Assembly: GCA_041649275.1 (NCBI GenBank)
Contig: JBAZNL010000025.1
Span: 1-13,917 of the forward strand
Origin: Candidatus Izemoplasmatales bacterium
GTDB lineage: Bacteria; Bacillota_I; Bacilli_A; Izemoplasmatales; Hujiaoplasmataceae
Length of the DNA stretch: 13,917 nt
Direction of reading: 5' to 3'
The notes under the pieces were generated by a model that saw nothing but the letters and a program-made list of their open reading frames with translations, was not told where the DNA came from and made no database searches. Shown one piece after another: positions 6,684 to 13,494 of the stretch. The translations under genes and the position numbers were made by a program. The first letter of the stretch is position 1. Every line of letters begins with the position of its first letter.

Positions 6684-7925
6684 TCAGGAAAGGATCCCGA
6701 CCACGGTCGCGATGTCGAAGGTTTCCGCCGACCAGCCGAGCCCGTCCTGGTACCACTGTGCCGACGACAGCTGGTCCGCCGACGCCTCGACGCCGTGAGG
6801 GTCGGTTGCGGCGAAGAGCGACTGCGTCATCCGGAAGCAGTCCGTGAGGACGACCTCGGACTGCACGAAGGCCGCGATCCCGCCGAAGCGGAGGGAGAGG
6901 TCGGCGGAGGGGGCGACGGTCAGCCCGACGCGGAAGACGGAGGTCGAGGCGGATCCGTACCAGAGTTCGCCGGCGAGGCCGCCGACGTCGACGGCGGAAC
7001 CGCCGACGACGATCGTCGCGTTCGCGAAGCAGTCCTCGACGAAGCCGTCCTGGAGATAGCCGTAGAGCCCGCCGGCGGATGCCATCGTGCCCGCCGCGGT
7101 GACCGTGAGGGCGGTGTCCGCATAGCACCGCACGGTCTCGAACGTGACATCCTCGAGGGTGTCCGCGTGCGCCTTGAGGAGACCGCCGAAACCATGGCCG
7201 ACGAGACCGCCGACGTAGGCGCGGTAGACGGTCGCGGTGCCGACGACGGACACGCGGGCGCCGCAGTCGGAGAGGACGACGTTGGCCGTCCGGCCGACGA
7301 GGCCGCCGGCGGAGAGGAAGTGGTCGGCGACGGCGTCGACCGAACCCTCGGCGTAGGCTCCCGAGATCGTCGAGGCGACGAACTCCGAGGTCGTCATCGT
7401 CGCCGTCGTGTAGGAGGCGGCGAAGCCGGCGAGGAGGCCGACGTAGGAGGACGAGGACGTGTTCACGGCGACGATGTCGCCGTAGACGGCGCAGTCCGCG
7501 ATCGATCCGGTCGTGTGGGCGGCGAGCCCGCCGACATACAGAAGACCGTCGTAGGCGACGTCGATCGCGAAGTCCGCCAGGGTCAGGTTCTCGAGATCGC
7601 CGGTGACGCTGCCGAAGAACCCGACGAACCCGCCGTTCTCGGCCGTGATCGAGTAGTTCGAGATCGTATGGCCGGCGCCGTCGAAGCCGCCGGCGAACGG
7701 ATCGTCCGGGGTCCCGACGGGGATCCAGGAAAGACCGCCGAGGTCGAGGTCGGCGGAAAGGACGTAATGGTCTTCGTTGTTCATCGCGACGAGCTCGTCG
7801 ACGGTGGCGATGACGACCGTTTCCGGTTCCGCGGGCGCGGCCGTCGTGGTCGTGACGCCGTAGAAGTCGCAGCCGGCGAGGCCGAGGACGGCCGCGAGGG
7901 TGAAGAGGGTGAGCGCTTTTTTCAT
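6684..7925 (-). CDS. Surface lipoprotein with GLUG-type repeats
   Basis: 413 residues. The N-terminus MKKALTLFTLAAVLGLAGC is a lipoprotein signal peptide with lipobox LAGC, so Cys19 would be lipidated and the protein anchored outside the membrane. A short Thr/Ala/Pro linker follows (about 24-36). Residues 55-90 (YVLSADLDLGGLSWIPVGT, then FDGAGHTISN) are the typical lead-in of GLUG proteins. About seven or eight repeats of the form (V/A)GGL(V/A)G...DC follow, near 101, 131, 161, 207, 238, 284, 314 and 347. Such repeats usually build a right-handed beta-helix. No peptidase or catalytic motif is seen. Known GLUG proteins are secreted or surface proteins, often adhesin-like; the role here is unknown. 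The ATG at 7925 has AAGGAG 6 bases upstream. It lies 76 bp after parC, so it may be read from its own weak promoter or from parE-parC. Confidence 0.85.
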   Translation of the reverse strand: MKKALTLFTLAAVLGLAGCDFYGVTTTTAAPAEPETVVIATVDELVAMNNEDHYVLSADLDLGGLSWIPVGTPDDPFAGGFDGAGHTISNYSITAENGGFVGFFGSVTGDLENLTLADFAIDVAYDGLLYVGGLAAHTTGSIADCAVYGDIVAVNTSSSSYVGLLAGFAASYTTATMTTSEFVASTISGAYAEGSVDAVADHFLSAGGLVGRTANVVLSDCGARVSVVGTATVYRAYVGGLVGHGFGGLLKAHADTLEDVTFETVRCYADTALTVTAAGTMASAGGLYGYLQDGFVEDCFANATIVVGGSAVDVGGLAGELWYGSASTSVFRVGLTVAPSADLSLRFGGIAAFVQSEVVLTDCFRMTQSLFAATDPHGVEASADQLSSAQWYQDGLGWSAETFDIATVVGILS

Positions 7926-7953
7926 GGGATTCTCCTTGATCGGGGATAACGGT

Positions 7954-7962
7954 ATGATAGCA
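7954..7962 (-). promoter_or_regulatory. Probable extended -10 promoter of the lipoprotein gene
   Basis: TGCTATCAT on the minus strand matches the extended -10 with 5 of 6 hexamer bases. No convincing -35 is seen. It lies in the 76 bp gap after parC, which contains no recognisable terminator hairpin, so transcription from parE-parC may also enter the gene. Confidence 0.45.
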
Positions 7963-8001
7963 CGAAGCGGGGAAAACGGCGGTGAGAAATCGGTGAAATC
8001 G

Positions 8002-10680
8002 TCAGAAGAGCGTCTGCTGGACGATCGTTTCCTTCTCGGCGGCGTCGGGATCGTCCTCTTCCGCGCTTTCGGCGGCGTGGGTGTTCAGGATCTTCTCGAG
8101 GTCGAGCATCACGTCGTCGGCGTCGACGGCGGGTTCGGGGGGGATCGCCGCGGGTTCGGAAGCGCCCGCCGAGGTCGGTGCCGGAGCGGCGACCGCGCGG
8201 TCGCGGATCAGCTTCATCAGGATCTCCTCGGCGCCGGCGCGGTCGGCTTCGTCGCAATAAAGCGCCGTCGGGACGACGTCCTTCTCGAGGTAGGGCGCGC
8301 CGTGCTCGAACTTGTCGGGCTTGAGGTCGGCGCCGGGAACGACCAGGACCGACTTCGCGGTCACGATCCGGAAGGTCAGGCGCTCGCGCAGGTGGAAGAC
8401 GTTCTGGCAGGCGGCGCCGACGAACTCGTAGGGGTTGGTCTTGACGTTCTTCAGGTAGGCCTTGCCCTTCGCGGGGCGCCGCGAGGCTTCGATGTTCTGG
8501 GTGAACTCGCGCTTGATCGCGCCGCGGTTGGTGAGCAGGATCGTCTCGTCCTTGGTCGATTCGGTCGCGAAGGCGGCGCCGACGAGGTCGTCGTCGCGCA
8601 GGTTGATGCCCTTCACGCCGCGGGCGGAGAGGCCGAGGACGGGGATGTCGGTAAGCGGATACTTGACGATGTAGCCGTTCTTCGACGTGACGACCACGAA
8701 GGCGTCGTACGGTCCCGACAGGTCGATCGCCGCCAGGGGCGCGATCCTTGTCGCCGGCATCGCCTGGTAGGTGCGGTTGATGCGGGCGGGGACGAACTCG
8801 GCGAGGGGCACCTGCTTGATCATCCCCTCGCGGGTCGCGAGCAGGACCGTCGCCGGCCTGGCGAAATCGGAGACGACGAGGAAGTCGATCGTCGTCTCGC
8901 CGGGCGAGAGCGGCACGAGGGCGCCGACGTAGTCGCCGACCTCGCGCCACTTCCGGTCCGGGATCTTGTAGACGGGAAGGTGGATGAAGTTGCCGAGGTC
9001 GGTGAAGAGGAGAAGCGTCGAGCGGGTGTTGACCTGGAGCTGGCGAACGATCGCGTCGTCCGGCTTGAGGCCGGCATCGCCGTTGGTGGTCGCCAGCACG
9101 GACTTGATCGAGGAGCGCTTGAGGTAGCCGTCGCGGGTCAGGGCGACGACCACGTCCTCGTGGGCGATCAGGTCCTCCTCGGCGATCGCGACCTTCGCGA
9201 TCTCCTCCTTGATCTCGCTCTTGCGCGGGACCGGATGCTTGTCGGAGAAGGCCTTCAGTTCCTTCTTGATGACGCCCTCGAGCTCGTTCTCGTTCTTGAG
9301 GATCTTGTTCAGGGCGGCGATCAGGCGGACCAGGTCGGCGGCCTCGGAACGCATCTCCTCGACATCGGTGTTGGAGATCCGGTAGAGCTGGAGGGTGACG
9401 ATCGCCTCGGCCTGGAGTTCGGTGAAGTTGAAGTTGGCGATCAGGTTCTCCATCGCCGCCTTCTTCCCGTCGGAGAAGCGGATCGTCTGGATCACCTCGT
9501 CGAGGACGTCGACCATCTTGAGGAAGCCCTCGACGATGTGGCGGCGCTTCTCGGCCTTCTGGAGGTCGAAGTTGGAGCGGTTGCGGACGACCTCCTTCTG
9601 GTGGACGACGTAGCCGTCGAGGATCTCCATGAGCGACATCTGCTTGGGCGACTTGTTCGCGATCGCGACCATGTTGTAGCTGTAGGAGAGCGAAAGGTCG
9701 GTGTTCTTCATCAGGTAGGCGAGGACGACGTCGGGGGAGATGCCCCTCCCGATCTCGACGACGATGCGGAGGCCTTCGCGGTCGGACTCGTCGCGGACCT
9801 CCTCGATCCCGTCGATCTTCTTCTGCATGCGGATCTCGTCGATCTTGCGGACGAGGTCGGCCTTGTTCACCTCGTAGGGGATCTCGGTGACGACGAGCTG
9901 GGCCTCGGAAACGGCCACCTTCGACTTCATCACGATCCGGCCGCGGCCGGTGGAGAACGCCTTTCTGATCTCGGGGACGCCCTCGACGATCCCGCCGGTC
10001 GGGAAGTCGGGACCCTGGACGATGCCGAGGAGATCGTCGACGCCGCATTCCGGATGGTCGATGCGGTAGAGGACGGCCTCGATGACCTCGTTCAGGTTGT
10101 GGGGCGGGATGTTGGTGGCGTAGCCGGTGGCCATGCCCATCGCCCCGTTCACGAGCAGGTTGGGGAACTTCGCCGGGAGCACGACCGGTTCGTACTCCTC
10201 GTCGTCGAAGTTCGGGACGAGGTTGACGGTCTTCTTGTCGATGTCCTGGAGGATCGCCTCGGCGAACGGCGAGAGGCGGGCCTCGGTGTAGCGCATCGCG
10301 GCGGCCCCGTCGCCGTCCATCGAGCCGTTGTTGCCGTGCATGTCGATCAGGACGGCGCCCGACTTCCACCACTGGCTCATGCGCACCATCGCGTCGTAGA
10401 CGGAGGTGTCGCCGTGGGGATGGTACTTGCCGATGACCTCGCCGACGATGCGGGCCGACTTCTTGTAGGGCTTGTCGGAGGCCATGCCGAGCTGGTTCAT
10501 GGCATAGAGGATGCGGCGCTGGACCGGTTTCAAACCGTCGCGGACGTCCGGCAGGGCGCGGTCCTGGATGATGTACTTGGAGTATTTGCCGAAGCGGTCG
10601 CCGATCAGGTCCTCCAGGTTGGTCTGGATGATCTTCTCCTCGACGAACTTCTCGACCTTGTTCTTGACGGAGGCCATCAT
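8002..10680 (-). CDS. parC: DNA topoisomerase IV subunit A
   Basis: Breakage-rejoining subunit of topoisomerase IV, which decatenates replicated chromosomes together with ParE. 892 residues. The N-terminal block has GDRFGKYSKYIIQDRALPDVRDG and KYHPHGDTSVYDAMVRM (85-101). MHGNNGSMDGD marks ParC rather than GyrA (which reads QGNFGS). Catalytic Tyr131 is in AAAMRYTEARL. The quinolone-region positions equivalent to E. coli Ser80 and Glu84 are Thr92 and Asp96. The C-terminal domain is a pinwheel-like beta region without a GyrA box. After it comes a Pro/Ala-rich and acidic tail of about 60 residues ending QQTLF. With this tail it is longer than usual Bacillota ParC (about 800-820). ATGATG: the first ATG (10680) overlaps the parE stop, while the second (10677) has the better 7-base spacing to GGAGG, so the start could be one codon later. 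The frame is open far upstream, but that part is antisense-like noise inside parE. Confidence 0.96.
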   Translation of the reverse strand: MMASVKNKVEKFVEEKIIQTNLEDLIGDRFGKYSKYIIQDRALPDVRDGLKPVQRRILYAMNQLGMASDKPYKKSARIVGEVIGKYHPHGDTSVYDAMVRMSQWWKSGAVLIDMHGNNGSMDGDGAAAMRYTEARLSPFAEAILQDIDKKTVNLVPNFDDEEYEPVVLPAKFPNLLVNGAMGMATGYATNIPPHNLNEVIEAVLYRIDHPECGVDDLLGIVQGPDFPTGGIVEGVPEIRKAFSTGRGRIVMKSKVAVSEAQLVVTEIPYEVNKADLVRKIDEIRMQKKIDGIEEVRDESDREGLRIVVEIGRGISPDVVLAYLMKNTDLSLSYSYNMVAIANKSPKQMSLMEILDGYVVHQKEVVRNRSNFDLQKAEKRRHIVEGFLKMVDVLDEVIQTIRFSDGKKAAMENLIANFNFTELQAEAIVTLQLYRISNTDVEEMRSEAADLVRLIAALNKILKNENELEGVIKKELKAFSDKHPVPRKSEIKEEIAKVAIAEEDLIAHEDVVVALTRDGYLKRSSIKSVLATTNGDAGLKPDDAIVRQLQVNTRSTLLLFTDLGNFIHLPVYKIPDRKWREVGDYVGALVPLSPGETTIDFLVVSDFARPATVLLATREGMIKQVPLAEFVPARINRTYQAMPATRIAPLAAIDLSGPYDAFVVVTSKNGYIVKYPLTDIPVLGLSARGVKGINLRDDDLVGAAFATESTKDETILLTNRGAIKREFTQNIEASRRPAKGKAYLKNVKTNPYEFVGAACQNVFHLRERLTFRIVTAKSVLVVPGADLKPDKFEHGAPYLEKDVVPTALYCDEADRAGAEEILMKLIRDRAVAAPAPTSAGASEPAAIPPEPAVDADDVMLDLEKILNTHAAESAEEDDPDAAEKETIVQQTLF

Positions 10681-12617
10681 GCGCCCTCCCCGATCTCGTA
10701 GTCGTCCTCGTCGGCGAACGAGACGTTCGTGTCGATCCATTCCTTGCGCGGCTCGACGTCGTCGCCCATCAGGATCGAGATCCGGTTCTCGGCGTCGGCG
10801 AGATCCTCGACGTGGACGCGGATGAGCGTGCGCGTTTCCGGATTCATGGTGGTGTCCCAGAGCTGGGGCGCGTTCATCTCGCCGAGGCCCTTGTATCGCT
10901 GGACGTTGTAGGTCTTGAAGGCCTTGCAGAGTTCCTCGCGGTCCTCCTCGGTCCAGGCATATCGGACCTCCTCCTTCTTGCCGATCCGCGTGATCTTGTA
11001 GAGCGGCGGGAGGGCGATGTAGACGCGGCCCGCCTCGACGAGCGGACGCATGTAGCGGAAGAAGAACGTGATCAACAGGACCTGGATGTGGGCGCCGTCG
11101 GTGTCGGCGTCGGTCATGATGATGACCTTGTCGTAGTTGGACTTCTCGAGTTTGAAGTCGCCGCCGAGGCCGGCGCCGACGGTCGCGATGATCGTCGCGA
11201 TCTCCTCGTTCTTGAGGACGTCCTCCATCTTCTGCTTCTCGGAGTTGATCACCTTGCCACGAAGCGGCAGAATCGCCTGGAAGCGGCGGTCGCGGCCCTG
11301 CTTGGCGGAGCCGCCGGCGGAGTCGCCCTCGACGAGGAAGAGTTCGTTCACCTTCGGGTTCTTGGTGCCCGCGGGGGAGAGCTTGCCGGAGAGGATCGTC
11401 TCGGTCTTCGAGACCTTCTTCACGAGCCGTGCGTCGTCTCTCGCCTTGCGGGCGGCGTCGCGGGCGTTTCTCGCCATGAGCGCCTTCTCGACGAGCGAGG
11501 AGGCGAGTTGCGGCGATTCGACGAGGAAGGTCATGAGCTGCTCGTTCACGACCGTCTCGACGGCCGGACGGGCTTCGGGCGAACCGAGCTTGTTCTTCGT
11601 CTGGCCTTCGAACTGGAGGAGGTTTTCCGGGATGCGCACGGAGATGATCGCCGTCAGGCCCTCGCGGATGTCGGCCCCGTCGAGGCCTTCGTCCTTCTCC
11701 TTGATCAGGTTCATCTTGCGGGCGTAGTCGTTCATCACCTTGGTGAAGGCCGACTTGAGGCCGGTCTCGTGCGTACCGCCGTCCTTGGTCCGGACGTTGT
11801 TGACGAAGCTGATGATGTTCTCGTTGTAGATCTTGGCGTACTGGAAGGCGACCTCGACCTCGATCTGGTTGGCCTTGCCTTCGAAGAAGTGGGTCGGATG
11901 GACGACCGTCTTGGACGTGTTCAGGAAATCGACGAAGGCCTTCAGACCGTCGTTGTACAGATACGTCTCGCGCACCTTCGAGCGCTCGTCGACGAGCTGC
12001 ATGCGCAGTCCCTTGACGAGGAACGCGCTCTCGCGCAGGCGTTCCTGGAGCGTCTGGTAATTGAAGAGGGTCGTCGAAAAGATCGTCGGATCGGGCTTGA
12101 ACCATACTTCCGAGCCGACTTTCCGCGACTCGCCGATGACGATCAGGTCCTTGACCTTCTTCCCCCGCTCGAAGCGCATCTGGTACATGAGGCCGTCGCG
12201 GTGGACGGTGACCTCGAGGAACTCCGAGAGGGCGTTGACCGCCGAGGCGCCGACGCCGTGGAGGCCGCCGGACACCTTGTAGGCGCCGCCTTCGCCGCCG
12301 AACTTGCCGCCGGCATGGAGTTTCGAGAAGATGACTTCGACGGCCGACATGCCGGAGCTGTGCATGTCGACGGGCATGCCTCTGCCGTCGTCGGTGACGA
12401 CGATAGAATTGTCTTCCTTGACGACGACCTTGATGTTCGAACCGTACCCCGCCAGGACCTCGTCGATCGAGTTGTCGACGATTTCCCAGACGAGGTGGTG
12501 GAGTCCGCGGGCGTCGGTGCTGCCGACGTACATGCCGGGGCGCTTGCGGACCGCTTCGAGGCCTTCGAGGATCTGGATCGATTGGGCGTTGTAGACGTTC
12601 GTGATTTTCTCGCTCAT
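10677..12617 (-). CDS. parE: DNA topoisomerase IV subunit B
   Basis: ATPase subunit of topoisomerase IV. 646 residues, normal length. GHKL ATPase motifs: EIVDNSIDE (N49), DDGRGMPV (76-83), HAGGKFGG (101-108), SGGLHGVG (116-123). The ATP-contacting QTKNKLGSPEAR is at 339-350. TOPRIM motifs: EGDSAGGSAKQGRDRR (E430) and TDADTDGAHIQ (502-512), where the DTDGAHIQ form is typical of Gram-positive ParE. Both the partner gene and the divergent plsY support ParE rather than GyrB. The ATG at 12617 has an AAAGGGGA-type SD about 7 bases upstream. The stop TGA overlaps the parC start, a sign of coupled synthesis of the two subunits. Confidence 0.95.
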   Translation of the reverse strand: MSEKITNVYNAQSIQILEGLEAVRKRPGMYVGSTDARGLHHLVWEIVDNSIDEVLAGYGSNIKVVVKEDNSIVVTDDGRGMPVDMHSSGMSAVEVIFSKLHAGGKFGGEGGAYKVSGGLHGVGASAVNALSEFLEVTVHRDGLMYQMRFERGKKVKDLIVIGESRKVGSEVWFKPDPTIFSTTLFNYQTLQERLRESAFLVKGLRMQLVDERSKVRETYLYNDGLKAFVDFLNTSKTVVHPTHFFEGKANQIEVEVAFQYAKIYNENIISFVNNVRTKDGGTHETGLKSAFTKVMNDYARKMNLIKEKDEGLDGADIREGLTAIISVRIPENLLQFEGQTKNKLGSPEARPAVETVVNEQLMTFLVESPQLASSLVEKALMARNARDAARKARDDARLVKKVSKTETILSGKLSPAGTKNPKVNELFLVEGDSAGGSAKQGRDRRFQAILPLRGKVINSEKQKMEDVLKNEEIATIIATVGAGLGGDFKLEKSNYDKVIIMTDADTDGAHIQVLLITFFFRYMRPLVEAGRVYIALPPLYKITRIGKKEEVRYAWTEEDREELCKAFKTYNVQRYKGLGEMNAPQLWDTTMNPETRTLIRVHVEDLADAENRISILMGDDVEPRKEWIDTNVSFADEDDYEIGEGA

Positions 12618-12644
12618 GCCGATGTCCCCTTTTTTCTCTCTTCC

Positions 12645-12653
12645 ATTATATCA
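12645..12653 (-). promoter_or_regulatory. Extended -10 promoter of parE-parC
   Basis: TGATATAAT on the minus strand has a perfect TATAAT at 12645-12650 with the TGn extension. At 17 bp spacing the -35 position reads only TATAAA, so the promoter would depend on the extended -10. Expected start of transcription is near 12638, about 20 nt before the ATG. Confidence 0.65.
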
Positions 12654-12693
12654 AAACTTTCACCGTTTTTATACTTTATTTCAGCCGTGCGCG

Positions 12694-12702
12694 TGTTATA
12701 AT
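12694..12702 (+). promoter_or_regulatory. Extended -10 promoter of plsY
   Basis: TGTTATAAT on the plus strand has TATAAT at 12697-12702 and TG two bases upstream. The -35 region (TTTATT at 12675-12680) is poor. It is divergent from the parE promoter; the two -10 boxes are about 45 bp apart in one AT-rich intergenic stretch. The expected leader before the ATG at 12729 is about 20 nt. Confidence 0.65.
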
Positions 12703-12728
12703 GTTGCCCATGGAAAGGGGTGCCGCCC

Positions 12729-13370
12729 ATGGATTTCGCTCTCCTCGTCATCGCCTATCTGCTCGGCTCGATTCCGTTCTCGCTGATCCTCGGACTGCTC
12801 TTCAAGGGCAGGGACATCCGCAAGTACGGCAGCGGGAATCTCGGCACCACGAACGCCTTCCGCGTCTTCGGCCGCCCGATCGGCTTCGCCGTCCTCGCCG
12901 CGGATACGCTGAAAAGCGGACTGATCGTCTTTCTCATCCTGCATACGCGCCTGTTCGAAGGGCAGGAGCTCTTCCATCCGCTCGTCTACGGCGTCGCCGG
13001 CGTCTTCGGGCACTGCTTCCCGGTCTGGCTCCGGTTCCGCGGCGGGAAGGGCGTCGCCTCGTCGTTCGGACTATTGCTTGCGTACGAACCCCTGCTCGCC
13101 CTCGGTCTCCTCGGCGTCTTCCTTGTTGCGGAGTACCTGACGCGCTACGTCTCGGTCTCCTCGACCGTCGGCGCGCTGGCGGCGGTGCTGTTCGTGACCC
13201 TCAGGCATGTCCTCTGGAAACCCGACCTCGCGCTGGTCGTCGCGACCGCCGCGGTGACGGCCGTCATCGTGGTCCGCCACCGCGCGAACTACCGCCGCCT
13301 CCGGGCCGGCACCGAGAACAAGGTGCACCTCTTCGACCTGCTCGACCGCATCTTCAAGAAGGCTTCCTGA
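12729..13370 (+). CDS. plsY: Acyl-phosphate:glycerol-3-phosphate acyltransferase PlsY
   Basis: Transfers the acyl group of acyl phosphate to sn-glycerol 3-phosphate, the first committed step of phospholipid synthesis, in the cytoplasmic membrane. 213 residues with about five hydrophobic membrane segments. Motifs: LGSIPFS (12-18), motif 1 GSGNLGTTNAFRVFG (34-48), motif 2 RFRGGKGVASS (102-112), motif 3 around HRANYRRLRAGTENK (184-198). An in-frame GTG exists at 12720, but it lies inside the SD AAAGGGG. The ATG at 12729 has that SD 8 bases upstream and the usual N-terminus, so it is preferred. It is divergent from parE-parC, the same neighbourhood as in Bacillus and Staphylococcus. Confidence 0.96.
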   Translation: MDFALLVIAYLLGSIPFSLILGLLFKGRDIRKYGSGNLGTTNAFRVFGRPIGFAVLAADTLKSGLIVFLILHTRLFEGQELFHPLVYGVAGVFGHCFPVWLRFRGGKGVASSFGLLLAYEPLLALGLLGVFLVAEYLTRYVSVSSTVGALAAVLFVTLRHVLWKPDLALVVATAAVTAVIVVRHRANYRRLRAGTENKVHLFDLLDRIFKKAS

Positions 13371-13385
13371 CGGGGAAGCCTTTTT
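13356..13385 (+). terminator. Intrinsic terminator overlapping the 3' end of plsY
   Basis: AAGGCTTCC (13359-13367) pairs with GGAAGCCTT (13374-13382) around the loop TGACGG, followed by more T to 13385. The left arm is the last coding triplets of plsY (Lys-Ala-Ser), and the stop codon lies in the loop. Confidence 0.88.
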
Positions 13386-13494
13386 CGATGTCTGCGCGAC
13401 TGACGATAAAAATAACACCATATTTTCACAATTCGTCAATATCAAGGCCCCGTCAAACGTATATTTGATGAAACCTGAAGGGAGGGTTCCAATC

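Noticed and set aside
7900..10701. Plus-strand open frame of 933 codons opposite parC
   Set aside because: Composition is that of a mirror of codon-biased parC, with no recognisable domain. parC on the other strand is certain.
10681..12105. Upstream extension of the parC frame to 12105
   Set aside because: This part lies within parE in another frame and is Arg/Pro/Asp-rich noise. The ParC N-terminus starts at the ATGATG overlapping the parE stop, with GGAGG before it.
10812..12701. Plus-strand open frame of 629 codons opposite parE
   Set aside because: Shadow of parE, with no motif and no start signals.
13386..13480. Possible promoter for the RsgI-like gene (TATATT near 13460, two CGTCAA copies 17 bp apart, TCAAA/TTTGA repeat)
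   Set aside because: No box pair has acceptable sequence and spacing for the housekeeping sigma, and no sigma-I or ECF pattern could be fitted. It is left unassigned.
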